Positions 10,461 through 22,823 of a stretch of DNA of 64,000 nucleotides are shown one piece after another. Both the position numbers and the translations under genes were made by a program. The DNA is from Symbiodinium kawagutii. Its lineage: Eukaryota; Sar; Dinophyceae; Suessiales; Symbiodiniaceae. Each line of letters begins with the position of its first letter. Position 1 is the first letter of the stretch. The notes under the pieces were generated by a model. It ran no database searches and was not told where the DNA came from. It was given only the letters and a program-made list of their open reading frames with translations. Location of the stretch: contig VSDK01007199.1 of the NCBI GenBank assembly GCA_009767595.1, forward strand, positions 137,635-201,634, given 5' to 3'.

Positions 10461-10706
10461 CTGGGTCCTAACACCTGATGCTCCACAGTGGCCACATGCA
10501 AGCGTCAATATCCGTATCTTTGTTCCGAAATGTGTCAATGTCTGAGAGTTTTCTACTAGTGTTGTTCAACTTGTTGTCGAGCACAAGTCGCAAGGCTGGT
10601 CCATTGATACATATGCATGTATAATTCATATGTGTGTGTATATGCGACAAGATAGTCAAACTGGAAGGCATACTTATGACCTCTAACAAAAATACATCCG
10701 TTTAAC

Positions 10707-10831
10707 CAATTATGGGTCTTTTGCAAGCCAACACAGCGGTGTTGCGCTGGTTGCCTTCGATTTTCCTGCCCAAAAAGGTGCCCCGACGATCAGCACGTAG
10801 CTTGGCCAACTGTGCTTTCAGATCGCTGATC
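10707..10831 (-). CDS. Internal exon candidate, coiled-coil-like
   Basis: After GGCTGAG the minus strand is open for 41 codons and ends at AATTG|GTTAAAC. It includes ISDLKAQLAKLRADRRGTFL and RKIEGNQRNTAVLACKRP. The first part has heptad-like Leu spacing. Codon use (AAG, CTG, GCC) differs from the AT-rich flanks. Confidence 0.42.
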
Positions 10832-11714
10832 CTCAGCCAAAACCATTCGCGGATGATGCGAATGCAGTCATATATTGATTACAATGGTTGACATTATATT
10901 GCAAACAATGTATCAACCAATGTATAATTCTGACTAGATACATGTATGATAGAAAGAAAAAGTTTCTTACATGGGCTAAATACTCCTTGAAGTGGCTAAA
11001 TAAACTTGATGAGTGGCTACACTCAATGGTATTCCAATCATGGGTTTGATCTCCAACAAGTGATAGTCCAGAATTAGTTTCCAGACCCTGTGAAAAAAAA
11101 CAGTTTCAGCTGATGATCATGATCATGACACATCTGAATGAAGAACAACATGGAATAGAACCAACCACCCATGGAATCTTGAGATGAATCTAATGGATAA
11201 AGAATGAGTGAATAAGAAACAACCAGCAACAACAAGAGCCACTCTTGCAGCGGTGAAATGACCAATGGTGGAAAACCGTGAAACTTTTGCACAGCTTCAC
11301 GTAGTTGATCCATCCAAACGGGTCTTGCTGGTCCATCACAGCGTTCACTTCATAGCGCACCAATCTTTCACCCTTTACTAAAGGTTGCCGTGAATGGGAC
11401 GCATCAATGTGACTTTCACATTTTTTTTGGGAGCTTCACCGCTCCAACATGTTTCTAGCCTTTGGAAAGGACCACTTTTTATGCATGGTGGTCTCTGTAA
11501 AGTCAAGTAACTACTAAACAATTGGCTTTGGTTTATGTTGACAACTGGAATTACTATCCAACTGCTCTCGAAACAGTGGAAAGGGGGGTCTCCATTTAGC
11601 ACTGAATATTCCATACTCTTGTGCCTCCATACCCAGCCAAAATGACAGCTATCCATTACTGTTGTCCCTATCATAAGCCAGAACCACACTGGGAGCAACC
11701 CCAAGGTATCCACA

Positions 11715-11800
11715 GTTGAGGAGGTGGCTCGCCATCGATGGCCTTCATCTGCTTCTTCATGGTGTTCATGGCCCCCTGGAGCCGAGCAGTGGCGCCACAT
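11715..11800 (-). CDS. Exon candidate, helical
   Basis: The minus strand encodes ATARLQGAMNTMKKQMKAID, a clear amphipathic helix, then GEPPPQL. Possible donors are GATG|GCGAGC (a GC donor) and TGGG|GTTGC. The island at 12150-12273 on the same strand also encodes a helix and could be an upstream exon. SNF7-like proteins have such helices, but nothing here decides it. Confidence 0.38.
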
Positions 11801-12021
11801 GATGATGCGAATATGTTTGAAACATGTGACGTGGGGATGATGGTGAAGCAGGATGGCGAGGAACGATTATTGATGAGCAATGTGTTGGTAAGAGCTTGGC
11901 TATCATAGAAGCACAACAGCTTGCAAATTGCTTCCAGCGTTCAGAAGGCTATGATTGATAATGTTGTACACATTTGCAGTAAAAGCAGCCAAACAAGCAG
12001 CCAACGAACAAACAACCAACA

Positions 12022-12051
12022 TCAACAGCAACAACAACAACAACAACAACC
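12022..12051. repeat. (CAA)n microsatellite
   Basis: A CAGCAACAACAA run of ten triplets within a longer CAA/CCAA-rich stretch at 11985-12120. Confidence 0.9.
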
Positions 12052-12149
12052 GAAATGAACCTGAACAACAACCAAAGTAACCAAACTGAACAACAACCAA
12101 AGCAACAAGCAACACCAAACATCACGACTACCACCAACCAGAAACAACC

Positions 12150-12273
12150 ACGACAGCCCCGGTAGGCTTCCCTCGGACATGGCCCTTGGATATGCTGCCG
12201 AATTGACCTGGATGGAATCAACTTCACTCATGGCGTCAGACATCTCTTTCTGAGCCTGGCGGTGCCCGGTCAT
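12150..12273 (-). CDS. Exon candidate, helical
   Basis: The minus frame begins MTGHRQAQKEMSDAMSEVDS and continues IQVNSAAYPRAMSEGSLPG before entering the CAA-rich tract. It is coding-like in residue choice. An ATG is present but no upstream signal confirms it as the start. Confidence 0.35.
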
Positions 12274-12965
12274 CGGTGCAGAAAAAGCAGGCGCGATTTT
12301 GCATGCTTGTCCTAAACAGCATCATCATCCTATACAGCATCATGAGATGCATATATGGATATCTGAATCATGCCTTGACTTCCCTGACATTCACATACTG
12401 GATTGAGTTTCCTCTCCCGTTCACACTGGAAACCTTGCAAATATGATAAAGCCATGATTTCAACATTGCATTCAAGTCAAAAGTGCGTGACTGGTAGGCG
12501 ATGACATATCTACTCATCCGACGATCTTATACGAGGGCTTCTACTATCTAGACATACTATGGCTGTGGGATTTACTGTACTCTTGTGTGTACACCCCTTA
12601 ACTGACCAAACAAGTCTTTGCTTGCATGTTCATCAATTCACTTTGATTGTATATGGCTATGACCCATATCAATACATGCATGTGTGTTTGCAGGTATGTA
12701 TTTCCCACTTGCTTCTGCATGCATGTGCTTGTGTCGGTAATTATGCATGTTTGTATCATATTGTATCAAACACTTCACAAACAATCCCATAAGCAAACAT
12801 CACATATATAATATACAAGAATGCTTCAACATCTGTCTTATATGACTGTGAATCATATTGAATTAATATACATTTGTATCTTGGTAATCTCACCTATCAT
12901 CATGTATCCATACTGGTACTGAATTGAAGCATGCTGCCTCAGCATTGGGATGCCGCTGCCGTTAC

Positions 12966-13035
12966 ATGCAGGGAGGGCAGTCTGCAATGAGTCGTTCCCT
13001 TTCTTCATCGACCTGGGGCGGGTGCTCGGATTCCC
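12966..13035 (+). CDS. Possible terminal exon
   Basis: After TACATGCAG the plus strand reads AVCNESFPFFIDLGRVLGF and ends at TAG. It is a GC-rich island in an AT-rich region. It is short, and other frames are partly open. Confidence 0.27.
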
Positions 13036-13375
13036 CTCTGAGTAGGTTTACCCACCACGCCACCTTGGGGTCACCTCGAACTAACCCTTAAGAATTGATG
13101 AGAACCTCCATAGGATTTGGTGCACCTGGCTTTGCTAGTCTTGGTTTTGGGCAATGGCAACAACGCAGAGTTTCTTGGGTGCTTGGCAGCCACCGAACTC
13201 CAAAAGTCATTCAATTACGTACTATCGAACAAACAAATGAGTGTGAGACATGTGTTTCTTTCTTTCTGTTCAGCCTTCCTCGCGTAGTAATGTTCTCAAA
13301 GATCTAGATAATATGCTTTTAATACAGCCTACTCGCAGCACCTTGGCTCATCTTACAGGGTACACGACCTAGGGC

Positions 13376-13537
13376 GCCCAAACTTCTAAGAACTTGATCT
13401 GCCCAGTAAAACTTGGCAACCCTGACTTCTCCAGGTTGGCTTTCGTCGTTTGGCATGCAGTCTCTCGTGCCTCAGGACCACTGCGCAGCAAAACGCAGAG
13501 TTGCTGGTCGAGGAACCACAAAGCAACAGTTAATTGA
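13376..13537 (+). CDS. Exon candidate, unknown
   Basis: Open for 53 codons to TGA: KNLICPVKLGNPDFSRLAFV, then VWHAVSRASGPLRSKT. An internal TTCTCCAG could instead be an acceptor for a second open frame. Confidence 0.28.
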   Translation, partial: AQTSKNLICPVKLGNPDFSRLAFVVWHAVSRASGPLRSKTQSCWSRNHKATVN

Positions 13538-13771
13538 GTGGTTTCCGAACTGCTTCTTGACTATGGTGAGAAATGATCAAAAGCTATCAATAGCAAATGA
13601 CAGGAGATGACAATAGCACATAAGCAAGTCTCGTGGATTGGCTCTGATTAGTGGATATGAGAGGTTCGTATAGATAGACTCACTGCCACAGCCCACACAA
13701 AGCCAACAGGAACCAACCGAGCTCCCAATCTGGTAATCAAGCAGGGGAAAAGCGGTCCATGGCGCTGGAAG

Positions 13772-13814
13772 CAACAACAACAAGAACAAGAACAAGAACA
13801 AGAACAAGAACAAG

Positions 13815-13863
<49 letters not shown>

Positions 13864-13864
13864 C

Positions 13865-13929
<65 letters not shown>

Positions 13930-13991
13930 ACACCACCAGGAGGAAAAGGAACAACAAAAGGAACAACAGTAATTGCAACTGCAACAACAAA
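13772..13991. repeat. Compound CAA tract
   Basis: (GAACAA)n at 13782-13821, (CAA)n to about 13863, (CAACAG)n to about 13930, then interrupted CAA. All three frames of both strands stay open, producing spurious poly-Leu, poly-Cys, poly-Val and poly-Thr frames. Confidence 0.95.
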
Positions 13992-14025
13992 TACAAAGAC
14001 ACGCAACGGCATACACACATAGACA

Positions 14026-14127
14026 TGGATGTTTCTCAAAATAGGGGACCCCAAGAATGGTTGGTTTATTGCTATAAATGGTTAAAGTTGGATGAATTTG
14101 GGGACCCCTATGACTTGAGAAACCACC
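14026..14127. mobile_element. M1 inverted-repeat element
   Basis: The left end GGATGTTTCTCAAAATAGGG and right end CTATGACTTGAGAAACCACC bound a core in reverse orientation (ATGGTTGGTTTATT...GGATGAATTTGGGG). Confidence 0.75.
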
Positions 14128-14315
14128 ATGTTGGCTGTGCATCATCGATTTCAGGGTGCGGAGAAGCTCCTGGGTCGTGTGGGACTAAGACTGAGCCCCA
14201 TGCAGCGGACAAGTCTCGAAAGGCTTTGTTTTCCCTGTCCATACCAGCCACCTCAGAGGCCAGCGCAGCTATGGGGTCACTCCTGTTGAGGGAGGTGGTT
14301 GCTGTATCGTGTTGA
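14120..14315 (+). CDS. Exon candidate beginning at an M1 acceptor
   Basis: If splicing uses the TTGAG at the right end of M1, the exon is open for 55 codons to TGA at 14287, including GAEKLLGRVGLRLSPMQRTS. A second acceptor TTTCAG at about 14153 opens another frame to 14315 with DKSRKALFSLSIPATSEASA. Which frame is real cannot be told by eye. Confidence 0.33.
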
Positions 14316-14329
14316 GGTTATCCATGGAG

Positions 14330-14720
14330 TTTCACGGATAGTCATCCATCATCTCTATAAATTATCATTGTGGGGTAGGTGGTTACTTCTGCCATCCCAC
14401 AAATAGTAGTTCACCAACTATCCAAAATACTATTTTGATCTAGTCAACTATCCCAAAACAACTTTGACCAATACTAGGGCAAAAAAAACAGTCTCCCAAC
14501 TATCCCAAATAAAAAGTCTTTGAAAAACCAAGCTGATGGGAGACCAGCCAGCTCGTGCACCGTTGCCTTCCTCAGTTTTACTAGTGGCTGTGCTGGCTTC
14601 AGGCTGACCGCAAGTTCGGGACAAGGTGAGTTGTTCACCTGAAGTAATCCATGATTAAAATCATGAATAGTTTACAATCAGTAATCTGCAACCAGTACAT
14701 AAATTGCTCCTTAATGAATC
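14330..14720. other. No supported gene
   Basis: Contains repeated CAACTATCCCAAA words (14410-14510) that look like a short decayed tandem repeat. Confidence 0.35.
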
Positions 14721-15050
14721 AAAAAATACCGACCATCAAATGCGAATGAAGCATTGAGTATGCTGCATGATACATTAATCAACCATTCTCAACAATTGTA
14801 CATAATTATACATTTTGAAGGAAATATCAAAGTAACTAACTAGGTGGTTTCTTCCCACCGCCCACCATACCTGTCTTTGGATACTGCATGATACCGGGAA
14901 CATCTGATTGTGTTGATCCTGACGTGGACAATGGAGATAATAGCTACGCAAACAATCTGCAAGAGTCAGCACGGACGAGCTCTAGACCCCACCTGCTCCG
15001 TTCAAAAAACATATTCCACAAAGCGTGGCAATGACCATCCTGTCGCATAG

Positions 15051-15260
15051 CTAAGCCATGGACCCATTTTGGGGCTGCAAAGGTTGCAGCTGTGCGGGTT
15101 GGGATTTATGACCTGGCGCCTCACAAATGAGGCACCAAACTGGGATCCCCAACACCCCATGGCTGTCCCCCAACCCTGGTTCGGGTACCCCAACCGAAAA
15201 CAACAAGACCTGAACAAACCACCACCTCCCACAAAAAGTGCTGACAAGGAGCGACTTCAT
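15051..15260 (-). pseudogene. Possible zinc-knuckle fragment
   Basis: One minus frame reads WCLICEAPGHKSQ, resembling the start of a C-x2-C-x4-H-x4-C knuckle. The next cysteines (SCNLCSPKMG) lie in a neighbouring frame. Such knuckles occur in nucleic-acid-binding and retroelement proteins. A frameshift or chance are both possible. Confidence 0.2.
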
Positions 15261-15529
15261 TCAAGGACGCTAACATGTCCAAGAGGTCCTACCAGTGGCT
15301 TCATGGTTTCACGGTGAATCAAGGGGTTCTGAAGATCACTGAGGGCAAATAATAGTGCTTGTACTCGTCAGAGGGGATGTTAAGATAGCCAAACATGTCT
15401 AAGAACCACCCATTGGTTACTGGTTCTGAAGATAAATTCCGAAGCTCACTGTGATACCCAAAAACATTATCCAGCAGAAACATGTAGAAATGCTCACCCT
15501 GATCAACCATTGCTGTTTGCCACTATTGC

Positions 15530-15720
15530 TCAGTGTTACTGTAAATTCGCCATGCTTCATCATGGTTCATCATCACAATCGGCCACTATTCACCATTATT
15601 ATACCCACTGCTAAGCACTATTAATCACTATTATAACCAGCACTATAACCACAATTTACCACTATAAATCGCTACTTTAACCACTATTAACAGCTACTGT
15701 ATCATCCATCAGCAACCAGC
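15530..15720. repeat. Degenerate ACCACTATTAA repeat
   Basis: CACTATTAATCACTATTATA, ACCAGCACTATAACC and related words. It is the complement of the TAGTGGTT-type repeat at 23060-23290. Confidence 0.5.
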
Positions 15721-15894
15721 CACTCATAACCCCCTATGGACTCTCAGCTGCGCCATGGCCAGCAACCCAAGGTCGCTCAAGGGCGCAGCCCGCCACAGGC
15801 GCCTTCTCCTGGACACCGTCAGCCCTGACCTGTGGCCGTGGAAGATGTTCCAAGCCATGGAAAATGGCAATAAATCTTATACATTCCTGTGTAT

Positions 15895-15915
15895 ATAGAT
15901 ATATATATATATATG
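15895..15915. repeat. (AT)n microsatellite
   Basis: About ten AT units. Confidence 0.9.
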
Positions 15916-16868
15916 TAACTAATATGGTAAATACATATATAAAACATATAGATATGAAACATATTATGGATTAACAATGGATAAATGGTGGCTGTGGTTG
16001 AGGATCTAGACCGCCTTATTTGTTGGATCATGGATCTACAACGGATCAAATGCGCTCATAGGCTATACCTATGATACCATATGGAGATAGAGAAAACATC
16101 GATGTAAAAAAAAGTGAACAATTGTATTTTGAATGCTACATTAATGCCTATGATGCCTATATATTTTTTTCAATATAAAGCATTGTTGCAATATTGTTTC
16201 CTATGATACTATTGTTTGAATGCTTTGTTTCATTGTCAAATGATCTGTCCGGACCATCTCCAAACTGTTTGCATCTGCAGGGCACCTCGAGGATGGCTTC
16301 AGTTCAGCTTCGGGGCTTCCGCTGACGTTTCATGGTGAAGAGTGAGCTTGTGAATCAATGTCCAATGAATTTGTTGATTAATTACCGCATGTATAAATAT
16401 AATTAAGGTATATGGTGTTATATTATATATGTGTCTAGATTGTTGAAAAGATATCTTGGACACGATGCTCCAGCAGTATCTAATGGCCAATAAATACATC
16501 ATCTTTTGTCTATCTATGTCGCTTTGGATGGGTATGTCCACGATATTCCACGATATCGGTACCCACCAACCAGCTGCACTTACCACTTGAGATATTCTAC
16601 GGCAGTTCACACCGCAAATTGTTATTCGCCTAGTGAATCATTTCCCATGTCCGGTCATTCAAAATCAAAACACGAAGCTTAATTCTCCGCATACCAATCA
16701 ATCAGTCACATATTGTACAAACAAAAAAATATGCACACCTATCTTTTGCTACATGGGGATGGGTCAATACCAACCGACCAACGAAGACTGGTTTGGTCAT
16801 TTGTCGGATGTTCAGCAAGAGTAAAGGGTATTGGCGCAAGCCATGTCTGATAACATGTGTTAATGATC

Positions 16869-16914
16869 CTGGGTGGTTGAACCACTCCTATGACAAATAT
16901 GCTTGTCAACCAAC
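16869..16914. mobile_element. M3 half element
   Basis: CTGGGTGGTTGAACC, then CTTGTCAACCAAC; the second half of M3 is missing. It abuts the exon candidate at 16915-17009 and would supply its minus-strand GTTGGTTG donor. Confidence 0.5.
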
Positions 16915-17009
16915 CAACGCCACGACAGGCACAGCCTTCTGGTCATGTCGCAGCAAAGCCGCCCTGTACACAAGGCGCTGGTCGATGTACATGGGAGAAA
17001 TGTTGCTTG
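16915..17009 (-). CDS. Internal exon candidate, unknown
   Basis: The acceptor TTTCTTTATCTAACCAG is strong. The exon is 95 nt: two bases, then 31 codons reading SNISPMYIDQRLVYRAALLR and HDQKAVPVVAL, then GTTGGTTG. G+C is raised relative to the flanks. Confidence 0.45.
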
Positions 17010-17019
17010 CTGGTTAGAT

Positions 17020-17470
17020 AAAGAAATGGCTGTAACCACTGGTTACTAAGGGTCGATGAGGCTACTGCTTCATAAGGGTTGATGATGGTCAGTGACGGTG
17101 TGGTCAAAGGTTGCCTAAATAGCAGGAATATGACACCAGTGTAGGGATCAAAACGAAAAGTCAATAATCCATGCATTGTCAGCCAGTTCAAAAATCGGGA
17201 ATTGTTTCTGAAATGATTCACCCAGTGCAAGTTGGTTCCTCCTGCAGTCTGTGAGCATGTTGGTGGGATAGGACCCTTTTCATGGTGCGGGTAGCAAGTG
17301 CCCTACCTACGTGGAATCAGAAGGTACTGATTTACTGTGTATATGAGGTTTGTTTGCATTCAGGCACAAACAGAACTTGATATAAGTCTCTAGATCAATA
17401 CACCAAAAATATCTGCATACCCTGCGATTATACGTGAGCCTCTAGTAATGTCAATAATATATCATCCTGC
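17020..17470. other. No supported gene
   Basis: Unique sequence leading into the satellite block. Short open frames without convincing splice sites. Confidence 0.35.
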
Positions 17471-18168
17471 CAGTCCTGCTGCCGTGTGAGCCTCAAATTC
17501 CTGTGCCTCATCAAACATCTCAGGAGGTCCCTCATTCAGGTACCCATGCTTAGGACCCATATCCGACTCCAACTGCGAATGCGAGAAACGGTGTGATTCT
17601 CTGATATCATCATGCTAGCACTCCTGCCTTGTGACCCAAAGTCAATCTCACTGTCCAAACCCCTATGCCATCAAGCCATGCAACACTTCCATACCTGCCA
17701 TACCTCAAATCTCTGTGCTCATCAGACATCTAAGGAGGTCCCTCATTCAGGTACCCATGCTTGGGACCCATATCCGACTCCAACTGCGAATGCGAGAAAC
17801 GGTGTGATTCTCTGATATCATCATGCTAGCACTCCTGCCTTGTGACCCAAAGTCAATCTCACTGTCCAAATCCCTATGCCATCAAGCCATGCAACACTTC
17901 CATACCTGCTGTACCTCAAATCTCTGTGCTCATCAGACATCTAAGGAGGTCCCTCATTCAGGTACCCATGCTTGGGACCCATATCCGACTCCAACTGCGA
18001 ATGCGAGAAACGGTGTGATTCTCTGATATCATCATGCTAGCACTCCTGCCTTGTGACCCAAAGTCAATCTCACTGTCCAAATCCCTATGCCATCAAGCCA
18101 TGCAACACTTCCATACCTGCCATACCTCAAATCTCTGTGCTCATCAGGCATCTAAGGAGGTCCCTCAT
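17470..18168. repeat. Satellite array 1, 211-bp monomers
   Basis: About 3.3 monomers with period 211 bp. The leftmost is clearly diverged. Monomers carry TGCCTTGTGACCCAAAG and the word CCCTATGCC. Each contains an open frame of 62-67 codons, but 211 is not a multiple of three and no gene is implied. Confidence 0.95.
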
Positions 18169-18956
18169 TCAACTTTTTCCAAGGCCCGACCAGCAGGTAT
18201 GTGTTGGTAGATAACCGACATGCATAGTTTGATAAGCATCACCTATAGTAACATACGTGTCGTTCCTAGTGCTGGCAGGTTGTTGAAACAACCAACATGG
18301 AGTTTTTCTCTAGCCCCCACTGAGTTACCGGGCGCTGAAGCTGTATAGCAGCCTGAAGCAAACATCGTCAGGACATCACAATTCCCATCCTTTTGGACGT
18401 CACTTTGTTTTAATCATTTGGGGATCAGTGGGTGCCCAAATGGATGGGCATCAATCTATCGTTGGCCAACATAGCTTCAGGTACAGCGGCATTATGGAAC
18501 ACCTCTGAAAGGCAAACAACGATGAACATGTGACACGACCCCACTAGCTAGAGAAGTTTCAATCAACTTGATCTCTGGGATGTGTCACCAGCAGCCTAGA
18601 GAAAGTCTATTTGCATTTTGCATCCCATGATTTCTTTTCGTATATTTCTATTGAAAACAAGCTACTGGCTTCCTGCTTGGGTGGGATTAGTGATAGGCGT
18701 GTGGCCCCAGAATTGACTCAGCTCGAAAGGGGCCCTGTGCGGCTCTGGTCCACTGAATCAACCACTGCCAAGTTTTCAGACCATGACAGTCCCCAAGTGA
18801 CATGGTGATCCCTTAAATCAGTGAAAGAATCTGCTTCACTGGGGGACGGAAGCAGTTTTCAACACCACTCTCTGCTTGAGCCGACTTCTAAATGGGGTTC
18901 ATATGCATCTACAATCATCAACCAACAGGTGGGACATACGGCCATGTGTGTTTCCT
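18092..18956. repeat. Duplicated spacer, copy 1
   Basis: About 865 bp repeated at 21030-21894, apparently without differences. It begins inside the last 211-bp monomer and ends at TTTCCT. It holds an open frame at 18611-18808 of unknown value. Confidence 0.95.
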
Positions 18957-21108
18957 AGCGACCCAAAGTCAATCTCACTGTCCAAACCCATCAAGCCATG
19001 CAACACTTCCATACCTGCCATACCTCAAATCTCTGTGCTCATCAGACATCTAAGGAGGTCCCTCATTCAGGTACCCATGCTTGGGACCCATATCCGACTC
19101 CAACTGCGAATGCGAGAAACGGTGTGATTCTCTGATATCATCATGCTAGCACTCCTGCCTAGCGACCCAAAGTCAATCTCACTGTCCAAACCCATCAAGC
19201 CATGCAACACTTCCATACCTGCCATACCTCAAATCTCTGTGCTCATCAGACATCTAAGGAGGTCCCTCATTCAGGTACCCATGCTTGGGACCCATATCCG
19301 ACTCCAACTGCGAATGCGAGAAACGGTGTGATTCTCTGATATCATCATGCTAGCACTCCTGCCTAGCGACCCAAAGTCAATCTCACTGTCCAAACCCATC
19401 AAGCCATGCAACACTTCCATACCTGCCATACCTCAAATCTCTGTGCTCATCAGACATCTAAGGAGGTCCCTCATTCAGGTACCCATGCTTGGGACCCATA
19501 TCCGACTCCAACTGCGAATGCGAGAAACGGTGTGATTCTCTGATATCATCATGCTAGCACTCCTGCCTAGCGACCCAAAGTCAATCTCACTGTCCAAACC
19601 CATCAAGCCATGCAACACTTCCATACCTGCCATACCTCAAATCTCTGTGCTCATCAGACATCTAAGGAGGTCCCTCATTCAGGTACCCATGCTTGGGACC
19701 CATATCCGACTCCAACTGCGAATGCGAGAAACGGTGTGATTCTCTGATATCATCATGCTAGCACTCCTGCCTAGCGACCCAAAGTCAATCTCACTGTCCA
19801 AACCCATCAAGCCATGCAACACTTCCATACCTGCCATACCTCAAATCTCTGTGCTCATCAGACATCTAAGGAGGTCCCTCATTCAGGTACCCATGCTTGG
19901 GACCCATATCCGACTCCAACTGCGAATGCGAGAAACGGTGTGATTCTCTGATATCATCATGCTAGCACTCCTGCCTAGCGACCCAAAGTCAATCTCACTG
20001 TCCAAACCCATCAAGCCATGCAACACTTCCATACCTGCCATACCTCAAATCTCTGTGCTCATCAGACATCTAAGGAGGTCCCTCATTCAGGTACCCATGC
20101 TTGGGACCCATATCCGACTCCAACTGCGAATGCGAGAAACGGTGTGATTCTCTGATATCATCATGCTAGCACTCCTGCCTAGCGACCCAAAGTCAATCTC
20201 ACTGTCCAAACCCATCAAGCCATGCAACACTTCCATACCTGCCATACCTCAAATCTCTGTGCTCATCAGACATCTAAGGAGGTCCCTCATTCAGGTACCC
20301 ATGCTTGGGACCCATATCCGACTCCAACTGCGAATGCGAGAAACGGTGTGATTCTCTGATATCATCATGCTAGCACTCCTGCCTAGCGACCCAAAGTCAA
20401 TCTCACTGTCCAAACCCATCAAGCCATGCAACACTTCCATACCTGCCATACCTCAAATCTCTGTGCTCATCAGACATCTAAGGAGGTCCCTCATTCAGGT
20501 ACCCATGCTTGGGACCCATATCCGACTCCAACTGCGAATGCGAGAAACGGTGTGATTCTCTGATATCATCATGCTAGCACTCCTGCCTAGCGACCCAAAG
20601 TCAATCTCACTGTCCAAACCCATCAAGCCATGCAACACTTCCATACCTGCCATACCTCAAATCTCTGTGCTCATCAGACATCTAAGGAGGTCCCTCATTC
20701 AGGTACCCATGCTTGGGACCCATATCCGACTCCAACTGCGAATGCGAGAAACGGTGTGATTCTCTGATATCATCATGCTAGCACTCCTGCCTAGCGACCC
20801 AAAGTCAATCTCACTGTCCAAACCCATCAAGCCATGCAACACTTCCATACCTGCCATACCTCAAATCTCTGTGCTCATCAGACATCTAAGGAGGTCCCTC
20901 ATTCAGGTACCCATGCTTGGGACCCATATCCGACTCCAACTGCGAATGCGAGAAACGGTGTGATTCTCTGATATCATCATGCTAGCACTCCTGCCTAGCG
21001 ACCCAAAGTCAATCTCACTGTCCAAACCCATCAAGCCATGCAACACTTCCATACCTGCCATACCTCAAATCTCTGTGCTCATCAGGCATCTAAGGAGGTC
21101 CCTCATTC
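18957..21108. repeat. Satellite array 2, 204-bp monomers
   Basis: Ten full monomers and one partial with period 204 bp, practically identical. Each differs from array 1 by CCTAGCGACC for CCTTGTGACC and by loss of 7 bp (CTATGCC). Each monomer contains the same 62-codon open frame, closed by TGA. Confidence 0.97.
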
Positions 21109-21894
21109 AACTTTTTCCAAGGCCCGACCAGCAGGTATGTGTTGGTAGATAACCGACATGCATAGTTTGATAAGCATCACCTATAGTAACATACGTGTCG
21201 TTCCTAGTGCTGGCAGGTTGTTGAAACAACCAACATGGAGTTTTTCTCTAGCCCCCACTGAGTTACCGGGCGCTGAAGCTGTATAGCAGCCTGAAGCAAA
21301 CATCGTCAGGACATCACAATTCCCATCCTTTTGGACGTCACTTTGTTTTAATCATTTGGGGATCAGTGGGTGCCCAAATGGATGGGCATCAATCTATCGT
21401 TGGCCAACATAGCTTCAGGTACAGCGGCATTATGGAACACCTCTGAAAGGCAAACAACGATGAACATGTGACACGACCCCACTAGCTAGAGAAGTTTCAA
21501 TCAACTTGATCTCTGGGATGTGTCACCAGCAGCCTAGAGAAAGTCTATTTGCATTTTGCATCCCATGATTTCTTTTCGTATATTTCTATTGAAAACAAGC
21601 TACTGGCTTCCTGCTTGGGTGGGATTAGTGATAGGCGTGTGGCCCCAGAATTGACTCAGCTCGAAAGGGGCCCTGTGCGGCTCTGGTCCACTGAATCAAC
21701 CACTGCCAAGTTTTCAGACCATGACAGTCCCCAAGTGACATGGTGATCCCTTAAATCAGTGAAAGAATCTGCTTCACTGGGGGACGGAAGCAGTTTTCAA
21801 CACCACTCTCTGCTTGAGCCGACTTCTAAATGGGGTTCATATGCATCTACAATCATCAACCAACAGGTGGGACATACGGCCATGTGTGTTTCCT
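21030..21894. repeat. Duplicated spacer, copy 2
   Basis: Copy of 18092-18956, offset 2938 bp, then unique sequence from TTCAGGCCC. Confidence 0.95.
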
Positions 21895-22079
21895 GTTCAG
21901 GCCCTCCAAGCTTTGTTGGCAATACCTTTCATGCGTCATTATGCTGAGGACCAAATCTAAAAACACAATTATTCGGTATAGGCTGCAACAGTCAAAAGAG
22001 TCAAAGCAAATCAAAGGATCTTGCTTGATCAAACGACCACCCAGCACTGCTGACGTCATCCATGTTTGTGGTTGATGAA

Positions 22080-22800
22080 CAACTCACCGTGCAGTGGCTG
22101 AGTATCAGACTCAGCCAAACTAGGCAAACAATAGGCTGCCACATCACCTGATGCAAAGAGTCGATGAGTGAAACCACATCATAGACTGTGGATGTATGTG
22201 TGTGTGTATTTGTAAATGTATGTATAGTAGAATAATATTCACGTATATACACATGTGCAGCATATTCATCTATTTGTAAATAAAAAACATATAAAATGAA
22301 TGTGCATATATGTATCCACACGATGACTTCACCCCAAGCAACTTTCCCTTTCTATAGGCTATATATTCTGGAAACTCCCGCCACCGCCTGGTGCGGTTAC
22401 TATGTTAGACCATTGCATCTGCAGATATATCAGACATGCATTTACTAGACGCTCAGCCTGTACCCATATTGTGTTGTCTGTCATAGCAACATGTGGCCAG
22501 CAGTTTTGCAAACATATGGGTGGGTGACATTGTTTGCTGGCAAGACATCTTCAGTTTCATTGCTTGAGCCACAACAGCCTCAGAATTTGCCCGTGTTGGG
22601 GTCGATAGCCAACAGTAGGTTCCATCTTAGAAGGCCGACACAGCTAGGTAAGTAGGTCATAGGTTCATATTCATTTCTCGGGAAGCTCTATCACCAAGGA
22701 CCGTAGTTGTGTCTGGGATGACTTGATCAAGCCCTGCCACACTGTTGCTCAAAGGAAAGTCTAAACGAAACCTCTGGGGTAGCACCACCAACATTGCGAA
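22080..22800. other. No supported gene
   Basis: AT-rich with a (TG)n-like run near 22190. No inverted-repeat element recognised. Confidence 0.35.
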
Positions 22801-22823
22801 CACCCATGGCACTTGTATTGACT

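Noticed and set aside
13577..14145. Poly-Leu, poly-Cys, poly-Val and poly-Thr frames
   Set aside because: All are readings of the same CAA/CAG tract in different frames.
17470..21108. CRISPR-like array
   Set aside because: Units are 204-211 bp and contiguous with no variable spacers, so this is a satellite.
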